DNA of 64,000 nucleotides, taken from the NCBI GenBank assembly GCA_021201135.1, contig JAJQGT010000018.1:111844-175843 (forward strand), given 5' to 3'. A model generated the notes under the pieces. That model searched no databases, had not been told where the DNA came from, and was given only the letters and a program-made list of their open reading frames with translations. Positions within the stretch are counted from its first letter, which is position 1; each line of letters opens with the position of its first letter. Position numbers and translations under genes: made by a program. Below are positions 27,120-35,884 of the stretch, piece after piece. This stretch comes from Oscillospiraceae bacterium (GTDB lineage: Bacteria > Bacillota > Clostridia > Oscillospirales > Ruminococcaceae).

Positions 27120-27150
27120 TCCTCCGAAACAATCATTGGTACAGCATATG

Positions 27151-27180
27151 CAAAAGCCCGCCCCGAAATGAGACGGACTT
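27151..27180 (-). terminator. Terminator after the solute-binding protein gene
   Basis: AAGTCCGTC pairs with GGGCGGGCTT (G-T pairs included) and TTTTGC follows on the minus strand, 39 bases after the stop. It separates this gene from yabP. Confidence 0.6.
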
Positions 27181-27218
27181 CCGCAAAGGTTGTTTTTATG
27201 AGGAAAAGACTTCTTAGT

Positions 27219-28652
27219 TTATTCGACTGCGATTTCTCCGCTGAACATTGCGTTCAACTCGTCAACATAGTATGCGATTCTCTCGGAATAGGACTCCTTG
27301 AGCTGTGCCCATGTCGAAGGATTGTTGCCGAGGGTTCCGCCGATGAGGTTGTTGACAGCATCGGTAAGAGCCGACTGGCATCCGGAGGTGAAGTTTACGA
27401 TCTGGTAGTTGTTGACGAGAGTGTAGGTCTCATCGAGCATGTCGAGCATTTCGTCGGTCCACAAGTAGGTTTCCTTGAGCTGCTTGGTGTCGATGTCGAT
27501 AACGGTCGGGTCAAGAACCTTGAATCTCTCGCAAGCGGAGAGAAGTACAACTGCTTCAGGATTTGCAGCACCCTGAATGATGTGATATCCTACAGGCTGA
27601 GCCGCGAGGTAGTAGTTGCCGTCGCCGTCTTCGTCACGAGGCATCGGGCAGAACATGACTTCGCCCTCGGTGATGTCGCCCCAGACAGAGCTGATGTTCT
27701 CAACGGTATCGGTGAAGCCCCACTTCTCTACAGGATAGAAGAGAGTCAAGCCTTCCTTGACACCTGCACCAACGGTGTTGGAGTTACGGCACTGATAGGA
27801 ATTATTCCATCTCGGATATACGCAGTCGTTCTTGTTGAGGTCGTAGATGAGAGACTCAACCTCTTCGAGAAGAGGATTGTCGATATCGGAAACGAATTCG
27901 CCGTTCTCAAGAGCGATAACGGTTACGCCTGTCGAGTCGATAAGCGCCTGCTCCCAGTACCAACCGTCAAGAGCATATCTGTCCTCGTCGGGGTCAGAGA
28001 AGTCAACGCACATCTCATAGAATACGTCCCATGTCCACTCGTCGTTGTAGTAGAGCTCGGCGGGATCGTCATAGCCCCACTCTTCCATAACTCTGCGGTT
28101 ATAAGCGATAACGGTGGTAGCCTTGATATCGGTTACAATAGCATAGTTCTGTCCACCGATTGAGAAGTAATCAGCGGCGAAATCTGCGGTGCCTGCCCAG
28201 AGAGCGTCGGTATAGTCGATGTAATCATCAACCGGTACGAAGATGCCCTTGATGCAGTAGTAAGGGAATGTGGTTACCGAGCATGTTGTGAAGTCGGGGG
28301 AGTTGGAAGCAAGAACGAGGTTAGCGAGGTCGTCGAAACGATTCTCATATGTACACTCAATCCAATCTACTTCTCCGCCGTACTTGTTGACGAAGGTCCA
28401 ATAACCGGTGTTGATGACTTCGTCCTCGGAATAGTTGTGGAAGTCGTCAGTCCACTTGTGGAACTTGATAGTTGTGTTGGTTCCTGCCGCTGTCTCAGCA
28501 TCGGGGAGCATGATGCCCGCCGCCGCGAGAATTGCGGTGGAATCCTCGGTCGAAAGTGTGAGCTGGACGATTTCGCGCTTGGAGCTTCCGCATCCAACCA
28601 TAGCGACAATCATCAACGCAGCCATAGCGACCGCAATCAGTCTTTTTGCCAT
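27219..28652 (-). CDS. Family 1 extracellular solute-binding lipoprotein, orphan
   Basis: 477 residues with a lipobox (AMVGC, Cys about 21). The mature part is an ABC solute-binding fold of the sugar family: FHKWTDDFHNYSEDEV, then DLANLVLASNSPDFTTC (substrate-site loop), YNRRVMEEWGYDDPAELYYNDEWTWDVFYEMC, and the C-terminal hinge helices. The WTDDFHNY start and GVKEGLTLFYPVEKWGF are unlike classical maltose binders. No permease or ATPase is beside it, so it must work with transporters elsewhere or as a sensor. Its promoter carries an inverted repeat. Confidence 0.87.
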   Translation of the reverse strand: MAKRLIAVAMAALMIVAMVGCGSSKREIVQLTLSTEDSTAILAAAGIMLPDAETAAGTNTTIKFHKWTDDFHNYSEDEVINTGYWTFVNKYGGEVDWIECTYENRFDDLANLVLASNSPDFTTCSVTTFPYYCIKGIFVPVDDYIDYTDALWAGTADFAADYFSIGGQNYAIVTDIKATTVIAYNRRVMEEWGYDDPAELYYNDEWTWDVFYEMCVDFSDPDEDRYALDGWYWEQALIDSTGVTVIALENGEFVSDIDNPLLEEVESLIYDLNKNDCVYPRWNNSYQCRNSNTVGAGVKEGLTLFYPVEKWGFTDTVENISSVWGDITEGEVMFCPMPRDEDGDGNYYLAAQPVGYHIIQGAANPEAVVLLSACERFKVLDPTVIDIDTKQLKETYLWTDEMLDMLDETYTLVNNYQIVNFTSGCQSALTDAVNNLIGGTLGNNPSTWAQLKESYSERIAYYVDELNAMFSGEIAVE

Positions 28653-28721
28653 AGTAAATGTTTCCTTTCAATAGTGGTGTGGGTTTGCCACAGGTTGTTA
28701 CCCGTAATTTGATACGTCTAC

Positions 28722-28755
28722 ATTATAGCACATATCGCCGAAAAATGATATGTGC
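28722..28755 (-). promoter_or_regulatory. Promoter and operator-like inverted repeat of the solute-binding protein gene
   Basis: -10 TATAAT at 28722-28727 on the minus strand is directly preceded by GCACATATC...GATATGTGC, a perfect 9-bp inverted repeat with a 10-base centre (28728-28755). The repeat occupies the spacer and -35 region and no good -35 is present, which suggests an activator or repressor site. Confidence 0.6.
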
Positions 28756-28782
28756 AATTCGCCGAAATTCCGCTGTTGAAAC

Positions 28783-28797
28783 TGTGCATCCTGCACA
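28783..28797. promoter_or_regulatory. Palindrome TGTGCA-N3-TGCACA
   Basis: Arms of 6 bases around TCC, upstream of the solute-binding protein promoter. The same design with 9-base arms is at 62872-62892 and a one-mismatch form is at 23901-23917. Confidence 0.5.
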
Positions 28798-28852
28798 AAG
28801 AAACGGATTTTCTCGGACATTTCTTAAAACCGGCAGTTCAGATTATTGACCA

Positions 28853-30472
28853 TTAATTTTTCTCAAGTACATAAACTCTTACGTTACTGTTGCTTCTGAT
28901 TTTTACAGCCGTGCAGGTGTATTTGGAGCTGACGTTCGCAAGAATCTTCGAGTTATAGCTCGACTTGCCATAGGAAGACTTGACCGAATCATAAACACTC
29001 GAAGAGGAGCACTTGACTAAAACATATACATAACTGCTTCCTTCACTTACAGCCGTCTTTGTAGCCGCCTTCAGTATGCTTTCAGCCTCGCTTGCGCTTG
29101 AAATGTAGCAGTCATTCAGAATGAACCAGTCGTACTTGGTGCTTGTTGCGGAAGGAACGGAGTAGAATTTCATGTTGTATACGTCTGCATGAGTCTGCTT
29201 CATATAATCATCCGTTGCACAGAAGAAGGTATAGTCGATGTAGTTTGAAGGCATTGTCGAATCATCGCACCATGTCGGGTCGATATTTGTCCATGTGCCG
29301 TCAAGCTTGACCTTGACCCAAAGATGCTTGGCGGAATCGCCGACACCTTCGCAGAAGACTACGTCAAAGCCTGCCTTTGCAAGGAGATAGAAGAGACCCT
29401 TTGCATAGCCCTGGCAGTTTGCCTTGCCGTTGACGATTGAGCCGTAAGCGGTGTTGTTGGCGGTGGCATCTCCGTCATAAGAGCAGTTATAGACAAGCCA
29501 CTCGGTGAGGTACTTGGCTTTTTCGTAATCGGACATCGAGCTCGAAAGGTTGGATATAACGCTGTTTGCAGTCGAGCGGAGCTTCGAAACCATGTTGTTG
29601 CCCTGTGACTCGGTGTCGACGTTATAGGTGACGGTGACCTTGTTCATATAGCCGCCGTTGGTGGTAGCACCGAGAGATTCGACATAGCAATATTCAACCG
29701 TAAGCATCGGAAGGATGAGGTTTGCGAAGTCGGAGGCTTCGTCTTCGGTGATATAGCCGCTGACATATATAACCGACTCATAGTTCTGGATTCCCTCCAT
29801 GATGAGGTCGATGACGGTGACGAATCTGTCCTCCTTCATGTAGCTCAGGATGGTCTCCCAGCCGTTATCCTCTGCCCAGTCGCCATAGGAAACCTTGCTT
29901 GTGGTGGTTGTGGTCGTAGTTGTAGCAGTGGTTGTGGTTGAGCTTGAAGAATCGTCATCAAGGTCCACGGAATCCTCGGTAGTGGTTGCGGTTGTGGCGA
30001 CCGGTTCGGAGAAAAGATAGGAAGCGGAAACATATCCCGTTTCGCCCTTATAGCTGACCTGATACCAGCCGGTCGAAGCACGTCCGGTAACGGTTACCTC
30101 TGCGCCCTGTGCATAGCCGCCGATTCTGTCATAGTCGACCGACGGACCGCTTCTTACGTTTACAGAATATGTAGCGTACATGGTCGCGCTCATTTCATCG
30201 ACGGTATAATCGCTCGACGAGGTTGATGCGGTGGTTACAACCGCCGTTGTTGCCTCGGTGGTCGCTTCGGTTGTGGCTTCCGTGGTGGTAGCCTCGGTGG
30301 TCGTTGCCTCGGTTGTGGTTGTCGCCTCGGTGGTTTCCTCGGGAACGTCGGTAACCAGGGCGTCGCCGGTTGTCAGGACTTCCTCTGCCACTTCGCTTGC
30401 ACAGCCGGAAAGCATTGTGACGGTGAGAACCATGGCGGTAACGAGCGACAGTAATCTCTTAAACTTATTCAT
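28853..30472 (-). CDS. Lipoprotein with SH3b domain and transglutaminase-like domain
   Basis: 539 residues. Lipobox LSGC (Cys about 24), a Thr/Glu-rich linker (about 40-95), an SH3b domain (about 105-155: YSVNVRSGPSVDYDRIGGYAQGAEVTV..GYVSASYLF), and a second Thr run. A transglutaminase-like domain follows (about 215-430) with the triad Cys in ANCQGYAKGLFYLLAKAGF, His in AKHLWVKVKL and Asp in NIDPTWCDD. SH3b binds wall peptides; the transglutaminase-like fold in such proteins usually cleaves or transfers peptides. A role at the cell wall is inferred. The end (about 440-539) is unrecognised. A paralogue lies next to it. Confidence 0.83.
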   Translation of the reverse strand: MNKFKRLLSLVTAMVLTVTMLSGCASEVAEEVLTTGDALVTDVPEETTEATTTTEATTTEATTTEATTEATTEATTAVVTTASTSSSDYTVDEMSATMYATYSVNVRSGPSVDYDRIGGYAQGAEVTVTGRASTGWYQVSYKGETGYVSASYLFSEPVATTATTTEDSVDLDDDSSSSTTTTATTTTTTTTSKVSYGDWAEDNGWETILSYMKEDRFVTVIDLIMEGIQNYESVIYVSGYITEDEASDFANLILPMLTVEYCYVESLGATTNGGYMNKVTVTYNVDTESQGNNMVSKLRSTANSVISNLSSSMSDYEKAKYLTEWLVYNCSYDGDATANNTAYGSIVNGKANCQGYAKGLFYLLAKAGFDVVFCEGVGDSAKHLWVKVKLDGTWTNIDPTWCDDSTMPSNYIDYTFFCATDDYMKQTHADVYNMKFYSVPSATSTKYDWFILNDCYISSASEAESILKAATKTAVSEGSSYVYVLVKCSSSSVYDSVKSSYGKSSYNSKILANVSSKYTCTAVKIRSNSNVRVYVLEKN

Positions 30473-30578
30473 GTTCTTTCCTCCGTTTTACGGTATTCGT
30501 TTGTTTTTTATTGGTAGGACGACGCAAGTCGTTTCGACGCAAGCTGTCCTATTTTCACTTATTCGGACTCCTTCAGAA

Positions 30579-31850
30579 TCAATCTGACTCTTTCAGAGTC
30601 AGGGTGAGTATACCCAGCTCATCGTTGAAGGTTCTCGACCATGAGGTGGTCTGGTATGAGGTTCCGGCGGTGGAGTTTGCCTTTGAGACAACCTCCGACA
30701 GTCTTCCGTCGTCTCTTAAGGTCTCGTAAATCTCCCTCATCGCCTCGGAGCTTTCGAACTTGACATAGAAGCATCTTCTCTCCGCGTCGATTGTCGACTC
30801 AGCCTGCTCAAGGAGTATCTCATAGGCTTCGTCGGCGGTCGTGGCGTAATAGCCCATGACGTTGAAGATGTTCAGATCCATCGAGTCTGCATAGGGTGTC
30901 TCGTAGTAGTCGCTCTCATGCTTTGCAACGTGGTCCTTGAGGATTTCCTCGTCGCTGATGAGGAAGTAGCAATATCCGACGAAGTACGGGTCGGTGATGT
31001 CGGACGGGTCGTCCCATGTCGGGTCGATGATATACCAGTGACCGTCCTCGCACATGACGTAGTTCCACTTGTGGGTGACGCTCTCGTCGGTGCCGATACC
31101 GGTTACAAACATCGTCTCAAAGCCGGCACGGCTCAGAAGAAGGTGCATAGCGTCGGCATAGCCCTGACAAGTGGCGTAGCCCTCGACGAGCGCACCGTAA
31201 GCCGAGAACGGGCTTGTGCCGTCGGTATCGCTGTAGTCGCAATTAAGTATCAAGTAGTCGTGAAGGTACTTGAGGGTTTCGAACTCGGAGCTCCCCGAGG
31301 GAACGCCTGCGATAATCTCCTGAAGCTTCGACTCAAGGGCATCCATAATCACCTGGATGTCCGACTCATAGTCGATTCCTCTGTAGCTTATCGTGACGCC
31401 GACGACCATATTATCCTCGTCGATGCTCACTCTGAAGGATGTTCCGACCCATGTATAGAATGTACAGCAGTTGGAAACGAGTGCGAAGAAAGCATCCTTC
31501 TCATCGCTCGGGAGCCCTACCGACAACGGGCAGTAAACCTGTCCGGAGCGGATTGCGTTCATAACTTCGCCGAGGTTGATTCTATCGTCCTCGTCAAGTC
31601 TTTCCCAGACGTATTCGATTCCGTTCTCCGAAATGAACGACGAATCGAAGTCATAAGCCCAGTCGGCGTCGACTGCGGATGAATCCGTGCTGTCGGTTGA
31701 GGCTGTCTGGTCCTCTTCGTTTGTGGTTTCTGTTGCGTCGGTCGATGCGGTGGTGGTCGCCGGCTCGTCGTCTATGGTCGTGCCACAGCCGACAAAAACG
31801 GTCATCATCATGCAGAAGCTGAGCAACAAACAAATAATTCTTTTACTCAT
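30579..31850 (-). CDS. Transglutaminase-like lipoprotein
   Basis: 423 residues. Lipobox VGC (Cys about 22), a Thr/Asp/Ser-rich linker to about 65, then a domain with the transglutaminase-like triad: Cys in YATCQGYADAMHLLLSRAGFETMF, His in VTHKWNYVMCEDGHW and Asp in YIIDPTWDDPSD. It is a shorter paralogue of the neighbour at 28853-30472, without the SH3b domain. The last residues TLKESD and stop form a CTGACTC-TGAAA-GAGTCAG hairpin in the RNA. Own promoter at 31905-31933. Wall remodelling or adhesion role inferred only. Confidence 0.82.
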   Translation of the reverse strand: MSKRIICLLLSFCMMMTVFVGCGTTIDDEPATTTASTDATETTNEEDQTASTDSTDSSAVDADWAYDFDSSFISENGIEYVWERLDEDDRINLGEVMNAIRSGQVYCPLSVGLPSDEKDAFFALVSNCCTFYTWVGTSFRVSIDEDNMVVGVTISYRGIDYESDIQVIMDALESKLQEIIAGVPSGSSEFETLKYLHDYLILNCDYSDTDGTSPFSAYGALVEGYATCQGYADAMHLLLSRAGFETMFVTGIGTDESVTHKWNYVMCEDGHWYIIDPTWDDPSDITDPYFVGYCYFLISDEEILKDHVAKHESDYYETPYADSMDLNIFNVMGYYATTADEAYEILLEQAESTIDAERRCFYVKFESSEAMREIYETLRDDGRLSEVVSKANSTAGTSYQTTSWSRTFNDELGILTLTLKESD

Positions 31851-31904
31851 GTCTTATCTCCTTTTTCTTGAAACGGTGCCACTCTGGCAAAAGCCGCTCC
31901 TATT

Positions 31905-31933
31905 ATAATAACGTTTATTTTGCCTTCTGTCAA
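31905..31933 (-). promoter_or_regulatory. Sigma-A promoter of the transglutaminase-like lipoprotein gene
   Basis: TTGACA, 17 bases, TATTAT on the minus strand, about 55 bases before the start. Confidence 0.8.
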
Positions 31934-31955
31934 CCTAAATCGGAATCTTTACAAT

Positions 31956-32852
31956 TTATTCACTTTTTGCGAGGCTACCGATGCACTCGGAAATCAGTCC
32001 CGAAAGCTGAGCCGTCGGCTTCGAGAACTCGCCGAGGTCTAAGTAAATAATCTCCACATCCTCAAGCTCCGAAATGTCGTCATCTTCAAGCGCTTCGTCC
32101 GCAAAAATCACGTCGATTTCAAGCTCCTCAAGCTCTTCATAGGTCACCGTCGCAAGCTCGTTTTCTTCATTCTCGAGTGCGTTCGAGCCGAATACGGAAA
32201 GCATGTCCGAGGCAATATCGTTGCCGGTTGAGGCGACATAGCCCTCGTCGAGAGCATAATAGATAATCGTGAAGCTCACGCTGATGCCGGCATCCTCCGC
32301 CGAAAGCATGGTGTCGTCAATCCCGCTCAAGGCTTCGAGTGCGACCGATTCCGAATCAATCGAGCCGTAGAAAATCATCGCAAGCTCGATATACTCCTCG
32401 CATAAGTAAGAGAAGCTTGTCGGGAGCTCGAGATAGAGCACTCTCACGCCCGCCTGATCGAGCCTTACTTCATCCGTCGAAGCTATCGGCGACTGAGTAA
32501 TAAGAAGCTCGGGGGCAAGCTCGATAATGGCGTCGATATCGGGGTTTGCGGGGCTTCCGACCGTCGGAAGGCTGTTATAGTTCTCGCAATAGTCGCTGAC
32601 GGCGACGAGCTTGTCGCTTAGTCCAAGCTCAAGCATAATCTCCGTAAGCGCCGGAGACAACGAGACCACCGTCCCGGGAGCCGAGTCGAAAGTCTCCGTC
32701 CCGAAGCTAATGGGATAAGCCGACTTCACGGGCGCCTCATCGATGACGATATCCTCGGTCACGACCGCCTCTGGTGTGATGTCACTGCAGGCGGTGAGGC
32801 TCAGCAAAAGAACCATAGATAGAATTATTGATATTGTGCGTTTAAGTTTCAT
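31956..32852 (-). CDS. BtuF/FecB-type periplasmic-binding lipoprotein
   Basis: 298 residues. Lipobox LTAC (Cys about 22), then a type III binding-protein fold with a rigid linking helix: RTISIILS, VVSLSPALTEIMLELGLSDKLVAVSDYCENYNSLPTVGSPANPDIDAIIELAPELLITQS is the classic N-lobe of B12/siderophore binders. A C-lobe ends TAQLSGLISECIGSLAKSE. No FecCD permease or ATPase is near. It starts 8 bases after the tsaD stop and so is the tail of the tRNA-modification operon, an unusual place. Ligand not determinable. Confidence 0.82.
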   Translation of the reverse strand: MKLKRTISIILSMVLLLSLTACSDITPEAVVTEDIVIDEAPVKSAYPISFGTETFDSAPGTVVSLSPALTEIMLELGLSDKLVAVSDYCENYNSLPTVGSPANPDIDAIIELAPELLITQSPIASTDEVRLDQAGVRVLYLELPTSFSYLCEEYIELAMIFYGSIDSESVALEALSGIDDTMLSAEDAGISVSFTIIYYALDEGYVASTGNDIASDMLSVFGSNALENEENELATVTYEELEELEIDVIFADEALEDDDISELEDVEIIYLDLGEFSKPTAQLSGLISECIGSLAKSE

Positions 32853-32860
32853 GATAGTCC

Positions 32861-33877
32861 TCAGTAATTTGCATAATCAATCGGTAGCGTCGCCAATGCG
32901 TTCAGATCCGCCCCGGCTGTCTTTCCTGCCTTGAAATCGAAGTAGCCCTGCGAAGCAATCATCGCGCCGTTGTCGCCGCAATAGGTGAACTTCGGCATGT
33001 AGAGCTCGTAGCCGCGCTTTTTGCATTCATGGGCAAGCTTGTCCCGGACACCGGTGTTCGCCGAAACCCCTCCGGCGACGGCTATCTTCGTATACCCGAG
33101 ATTTTCCGCCGCAAGCATTAGCTTCTCGGAGAGAATATCGCATACCGTCTTCTGGAACGAAGCCGCAAGGTCGTTGACGTCGAGCTTCTCGCCACGCTGT
33201 TCCGCATTGTGCCAGAGGTTGATGACGGCGGTCTTGAGCCCCGAGAAGGAGTAGTCATACTCGCATCCCGTCAGCTTCGGGTGCGGGAGCTTGAAGGCAT
33301 TTTTGTTGCCGAGCTTGGCGGCTCGGTCAATTTCCTTGCCTCCGGGATACGGGAAGCCCAAAGTCCTTGCAACCTTGTCGAAGCACTCCCCCGCCGCGTC
33401 GTCACGGGTTCTGCCGACGACGTGAAACTCGGTATGGGTCTTTACTTCTATAATGTGCGAATGTCCGCCGCTGATTACGAGGCATAAGTAAGGCGGTTCG
33501 AGCTCGGGGTGTGAGATGTAATTCGCCGCAATGTGCCCCGCCAGATGGTGGACGGGAACAAGTGGCTTGCCCGTCGCAAAGGATAAGCCTTTTGCATAGC
33601 TCACGCCGACCAGAAGTGCCCCGATAAGCCCGGGAGCATAGGTTACGGCGACAGCGTCGATGTCGTCCATGGTTACGTTTGCCGATTCCAATGCCTCGCT
33701 CACAACGCCGCAAATATTCTCGGCATGCCGCCTCGATGCAATCTCGGGAACAACCCCGCCATAGAGCTTGTGCTCGTCAATCTGCGAAGCTATGACGTTT
33801 GAAAGGACGTTCACGCCGTCCTCGACGACCGCCGCGGCAGTCTCGTCGCAGGAGCTTTCAATTCCAAGTATTTTCAT
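32861..33877 (-). CDS. tsaD: tRNA N6-adenosine threonylcarbamoyltransferase TsaD
   Basis: 338 residues, normal length. ASKHA fold: MKILGIESSCDETAAAVVEDG at the start, the iron-binding HHLAGHIAANY (His-x3-His) near residue 110, LVISGGHSHIIEV, GGKEIDRAAKLG, and VAGGVSANTGVRDKL. Transfers the threonylcarbamoyl group to A37 of ANN-decoding tRNAs. Overlaps rimI by 4 bases. The partners TsaB and TsaE are not in the window. Confidence 0.98.
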   Translation of the reverse strand: MKILGIESSCDETAAAVVEDGVNVLSNVIASQIDEHKLYGGVVPEIASRRHAENICGVVSEALESANVTMDDIDAVAVTYAPGLIGALLVGVSYAKGLSFATGKPLVPVHHLAGHIAANYISHPELEPPYLCLVISGGHSHIIEVKTHTEFHVVGRTRDDAAGECFDKVARTLGFPYPGGKEIDRAAKLGNKNAFKLPHPKLTGCEYDYSFSGLKTAVINLWHNAEQRGEKLDVNDLAASFQKTVCDILSEKLMLAAENLGYTKIAVAGGVSANTGVRDKLAHECKKRGYELYMPKFTYCGDNGAMIASQGYFDFKAGKTAGADLNALATLPIDYANY

Positions 33878-34296
33878 TTCTCATTCCTCATTAGTATTGC
33901 GTTTTCGATTGGGTTTTCGTAGTAGTCCCGCCGCATGGCGTACTCCTCAAAGCCTAATTTTTTATAGAGATTTATCGCCGGCAGGTTCGACTCCCTGACC
34001 TCAAGATATACCGTCTTTTGCGGGTCAAAAGCCGATTTCATAAGCTCTGTCGCAATGCCCTGCCCCCGATAATCAGACCTGACGGCTAAGCTATCGAGAT
34101 ACTGCTCGTCAAGAATCTCTGAAGCGGCTATATAGCCGACGACTTCGCCAGAATCAATCGCCACAAGCGAGATGAATCCGGACTTACCGAGCCTGTACTT
34201 GAAGCTTTCTTCGCTCCAAGCCTCGGCGGTGAAGCACTCCCGCTCAATCCCGACGACTGCGGGGATATCTCCCTCGAGCATCGCACGGACGGTCAC
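33874..34296 (-). CDS. rimI: RimI-like ribosomal protein N-acetyltransferase
   Basis: 140 residues, GNAT fold. The acetyl-CoA motif is RSDYRGQGIATELM (R-x-x-x-G-x-G/A), followed by the YLEVRESNLPAINLYKKLGFEEYAMRRDYY block typical of RimI. Family members acetylate the N-terminus of S18. GTG start overlapping the rsmI stop by 4 bases. Confidence 0.93.
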   Translation of the reverse strand: MTVRAMLEGDIPAVVGIERECFTAEAWSEESFKYRLGKSGFISLVAIDSGEVVGYIAASEILDEQYLDSLAVRSDYRGQGIATELMKSAFDPQKTVYLEVRESNLPAINLYKKLGFEEYAMRRDYYENPIENAILMRNEK

Positions 34297-35135
34297 TCTT
34301 CGCCATCCCTTTCGTTCAGGAGGAGTGTATAGAGCTCCGCCTTCGAAAACGGCGTTGTCTTCGCAATCTCGCGACAGGCGTCTGCGCCTCTCATGCCCTT
34401 CGAAACAAGCGCTTTGACTTTTTCGAGTGCGTCCTCTTCCGTCACCGTCTCGGGGATTTCCTTCAATCCCTCGACTATCAGGACATATTCGCCCCTCGGC
34501 TTTCTGTCCTCGTCGTTATAAAGGCTCTGAGCCTCCGCAAGCGTGGTTCTTATAATCTCCTCGTGAAGCTTTGTAAGCTCACGGCAGAGGGTGATTTTTC
34601 GGTCGCCGAAGAATTTATACAGGTCTCCGAGCGTTTCAACAAGCTTGTGCGGGGCTTCATAGAAGATGAGTGTTCTTTCTTCAAGTGCACATTTGGCGAA
34701 AAGTTCGTTGCGGGAGCGCTTCGCGACACTCGGGAAGCCCTCGAACGCGAATCTCGAGGTGTCGAGCCCGCTCACGGCAAGCGCCGAAATCAGCGCCGTC
34801 GGTCCGGGAACAACGATTACGGGGATGTTGTTCTCGGCGCACAGCCGCACCAGATCCTCGCCCGGGTCGGAGATGCAGGGCATTCCGGCATCGGTAACAA
34901 CGGCACAGCTTTCGCCGTCCAATATTCTCTTTATAATGCTCTCGCCGGAGTATTTGTGGTTGTGCTCGTGATAGCTGACCATCGGCTTTTTTATGTCGAG
35001 GTAGCTTAGTAGCTTCGCCGAGACCCTTGTGTCCTCAGCCGCCACGAAGTCGACCGAGCGGAGCACTTCAACGGCTCTGTATGTTATGTCGCCGAGGTTG
35101 CCGATTGGCGTCCCGACCACAAAAAGCTCTGACAT
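34293..35135 (-). CDS. rsmI: 16S rRNA (cytidine1402-2'-O)-methyltransferase RsmI
   Basis: 280 residues. VVGTPIGNLGDITYRAVEVLRSVDFVAAEDTR, then LLSYLDIKKPMVSYHEHN and VTDAGMPCISDPGEDLV are the family signatures (tetrapyrrole-methylase fold). Methylates the ribose of C1402 in the decoding centre. TAATG overlap with the next gene. Confidence 0.97.
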   Translation of the reverse strand: MSELFVVGTPIGNLGDITYRAVEVLRSVDFVAAEDTRVSAKLLSYLDIKKPMVSYHEHNHKYSGESIIKRILDGESCAVVTDAGMPCISDPGEDLVRLCAENNIPVIVVPGPTALISALAVSGLDTSRFAFEGFPSVAKRSRNELFAKCALEERTLIFYEAPHKLVETLGDLYKFFGDRKITLCRELTKLHEEIIRTTLAEAQSLYNDEDRKPRGEYVLIVEGLKEIPETVTEEDALEKVKALVSKGMRGADACREIAKTTPFSKAELYTLLLNERDGEE

Positions 35136-35884
35136 TACTTCTCCTCCAAATCCTCGTCCTGCCGCTGAAATTCGTACAGCCGATAAATTCTTTTCATCTC
35201 TTCCGAATAGCTCTCACCGTTCTCGCCCTTGATGAAGAGCGGCTTTTCAATTCTCATGAACGCCGACCCGCCGAGCCTGCCTTCAACTAAGATAAGCCAA
35301 GGCTCGCTATTCTTGTCTTTATGAACGGTTCGGAGTCTCTTCGGCTCTATTTTATTCTTTCGCATCGCTTCGATTACGTCCGCAAGCCTTTCGGGGCGGT
35401 TGCAGATGCAGAGCCTGCCGCCGTACTTAAGCGACCTTGCGACGCACTCGCAGACATCGTAAATGGTGCAAGCGGTTTCGTGTCGGGCAATGATTGCGGC
35501 TTCCGTGTCGCTTCGAATCCCCGCACCGTCTGCCTTGTATGGCGGGTTGCAGGTGATTAAATCCAGCTTTTCGGGTGCAGTCCACTCTTTCAAATCATAC
35601 CTGATGGGCACAATCTTCTTCGCCTCTTCGGGAGAAGCCTCTATCGACTTCTCAAGCTGAGCATAAGCCTCGGCTTGCAGTTCGACAGCATAAATCCCCG
35701 ACGGCTGATAATCCCTCGAAAGAAGTAGCGCCACGATTCCGTTACCCGAGCACAAATCGCAGACTTTGTCCTTGTGCCGTGCACCGGCAAAGTCGGCGAG
35801 CAGGAAGGCATCCGTCCCGAATCTATGCTCTTCCGAAATGCAGACTTTATATCCTGCGCCCAAACTCTCATAGCTCAACATCAT
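35135..35884 (-). CDS. tRNA1(Val) (adenine37-N6)-methyltransferase, TrmN6-like
   Basis: 249 residues. Class I SAM methyltransferase: DLCSGNGIVALLLSR is motif I and CNPPYKADGAG is the NPPY catalytic motif of N6-adenine methyltransferases. The frame order (HRFGTDAFLLADF at the front) is that of TrmN6/YabB. In Bacillus the yabB gene lies next to rsmI (yraL) too. Overlaps dusB by 4 bases. Confidence 0.92.
   Translation of the reverse strand: MMLSYESLGAGYKVCISEEHRFGTDAFLLADFAGARHKDKVCDLCSGNGIVALLLSRDYQPSGIYAVELQAEAYAQLEKSIEASPEEAKKIVPIRYDLKEWTAPEKLDLITCNPPYKADGAGIRSDTEAAIIARHETACTIYDVCECVARSLKYGGRLCICNRPERLADVIEAMRKNKIEPKRLRTVHKDKNSEPWLILVEGRLGGSAFMRIEKPLFIKGENGESYSEEMKRIYRLYEFQRQDEDLEEK

Noticed and set aside
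27181..27218. Sigma-E promoter for yabP
   Set aside because: CATATGCT near 27140 resembles a sigma-E -10 but the -35 match is too weak to report.
26949..28163. 404-codon open frame on the plus strand
   Set aside because: Antisense to yabP and the solute-binding protein gene; a by-product of codon use on the real strand.
30231..30370. Tandem repeat in coding sequence (GTGGTTGTNGCCTCG-like)
   Set aside because: It is the codon pattern of a Thr/Glu-rich linker in a lipoprotein, not a CRISPR array or independent repeat; no CRISPR was found anywhere in the window.
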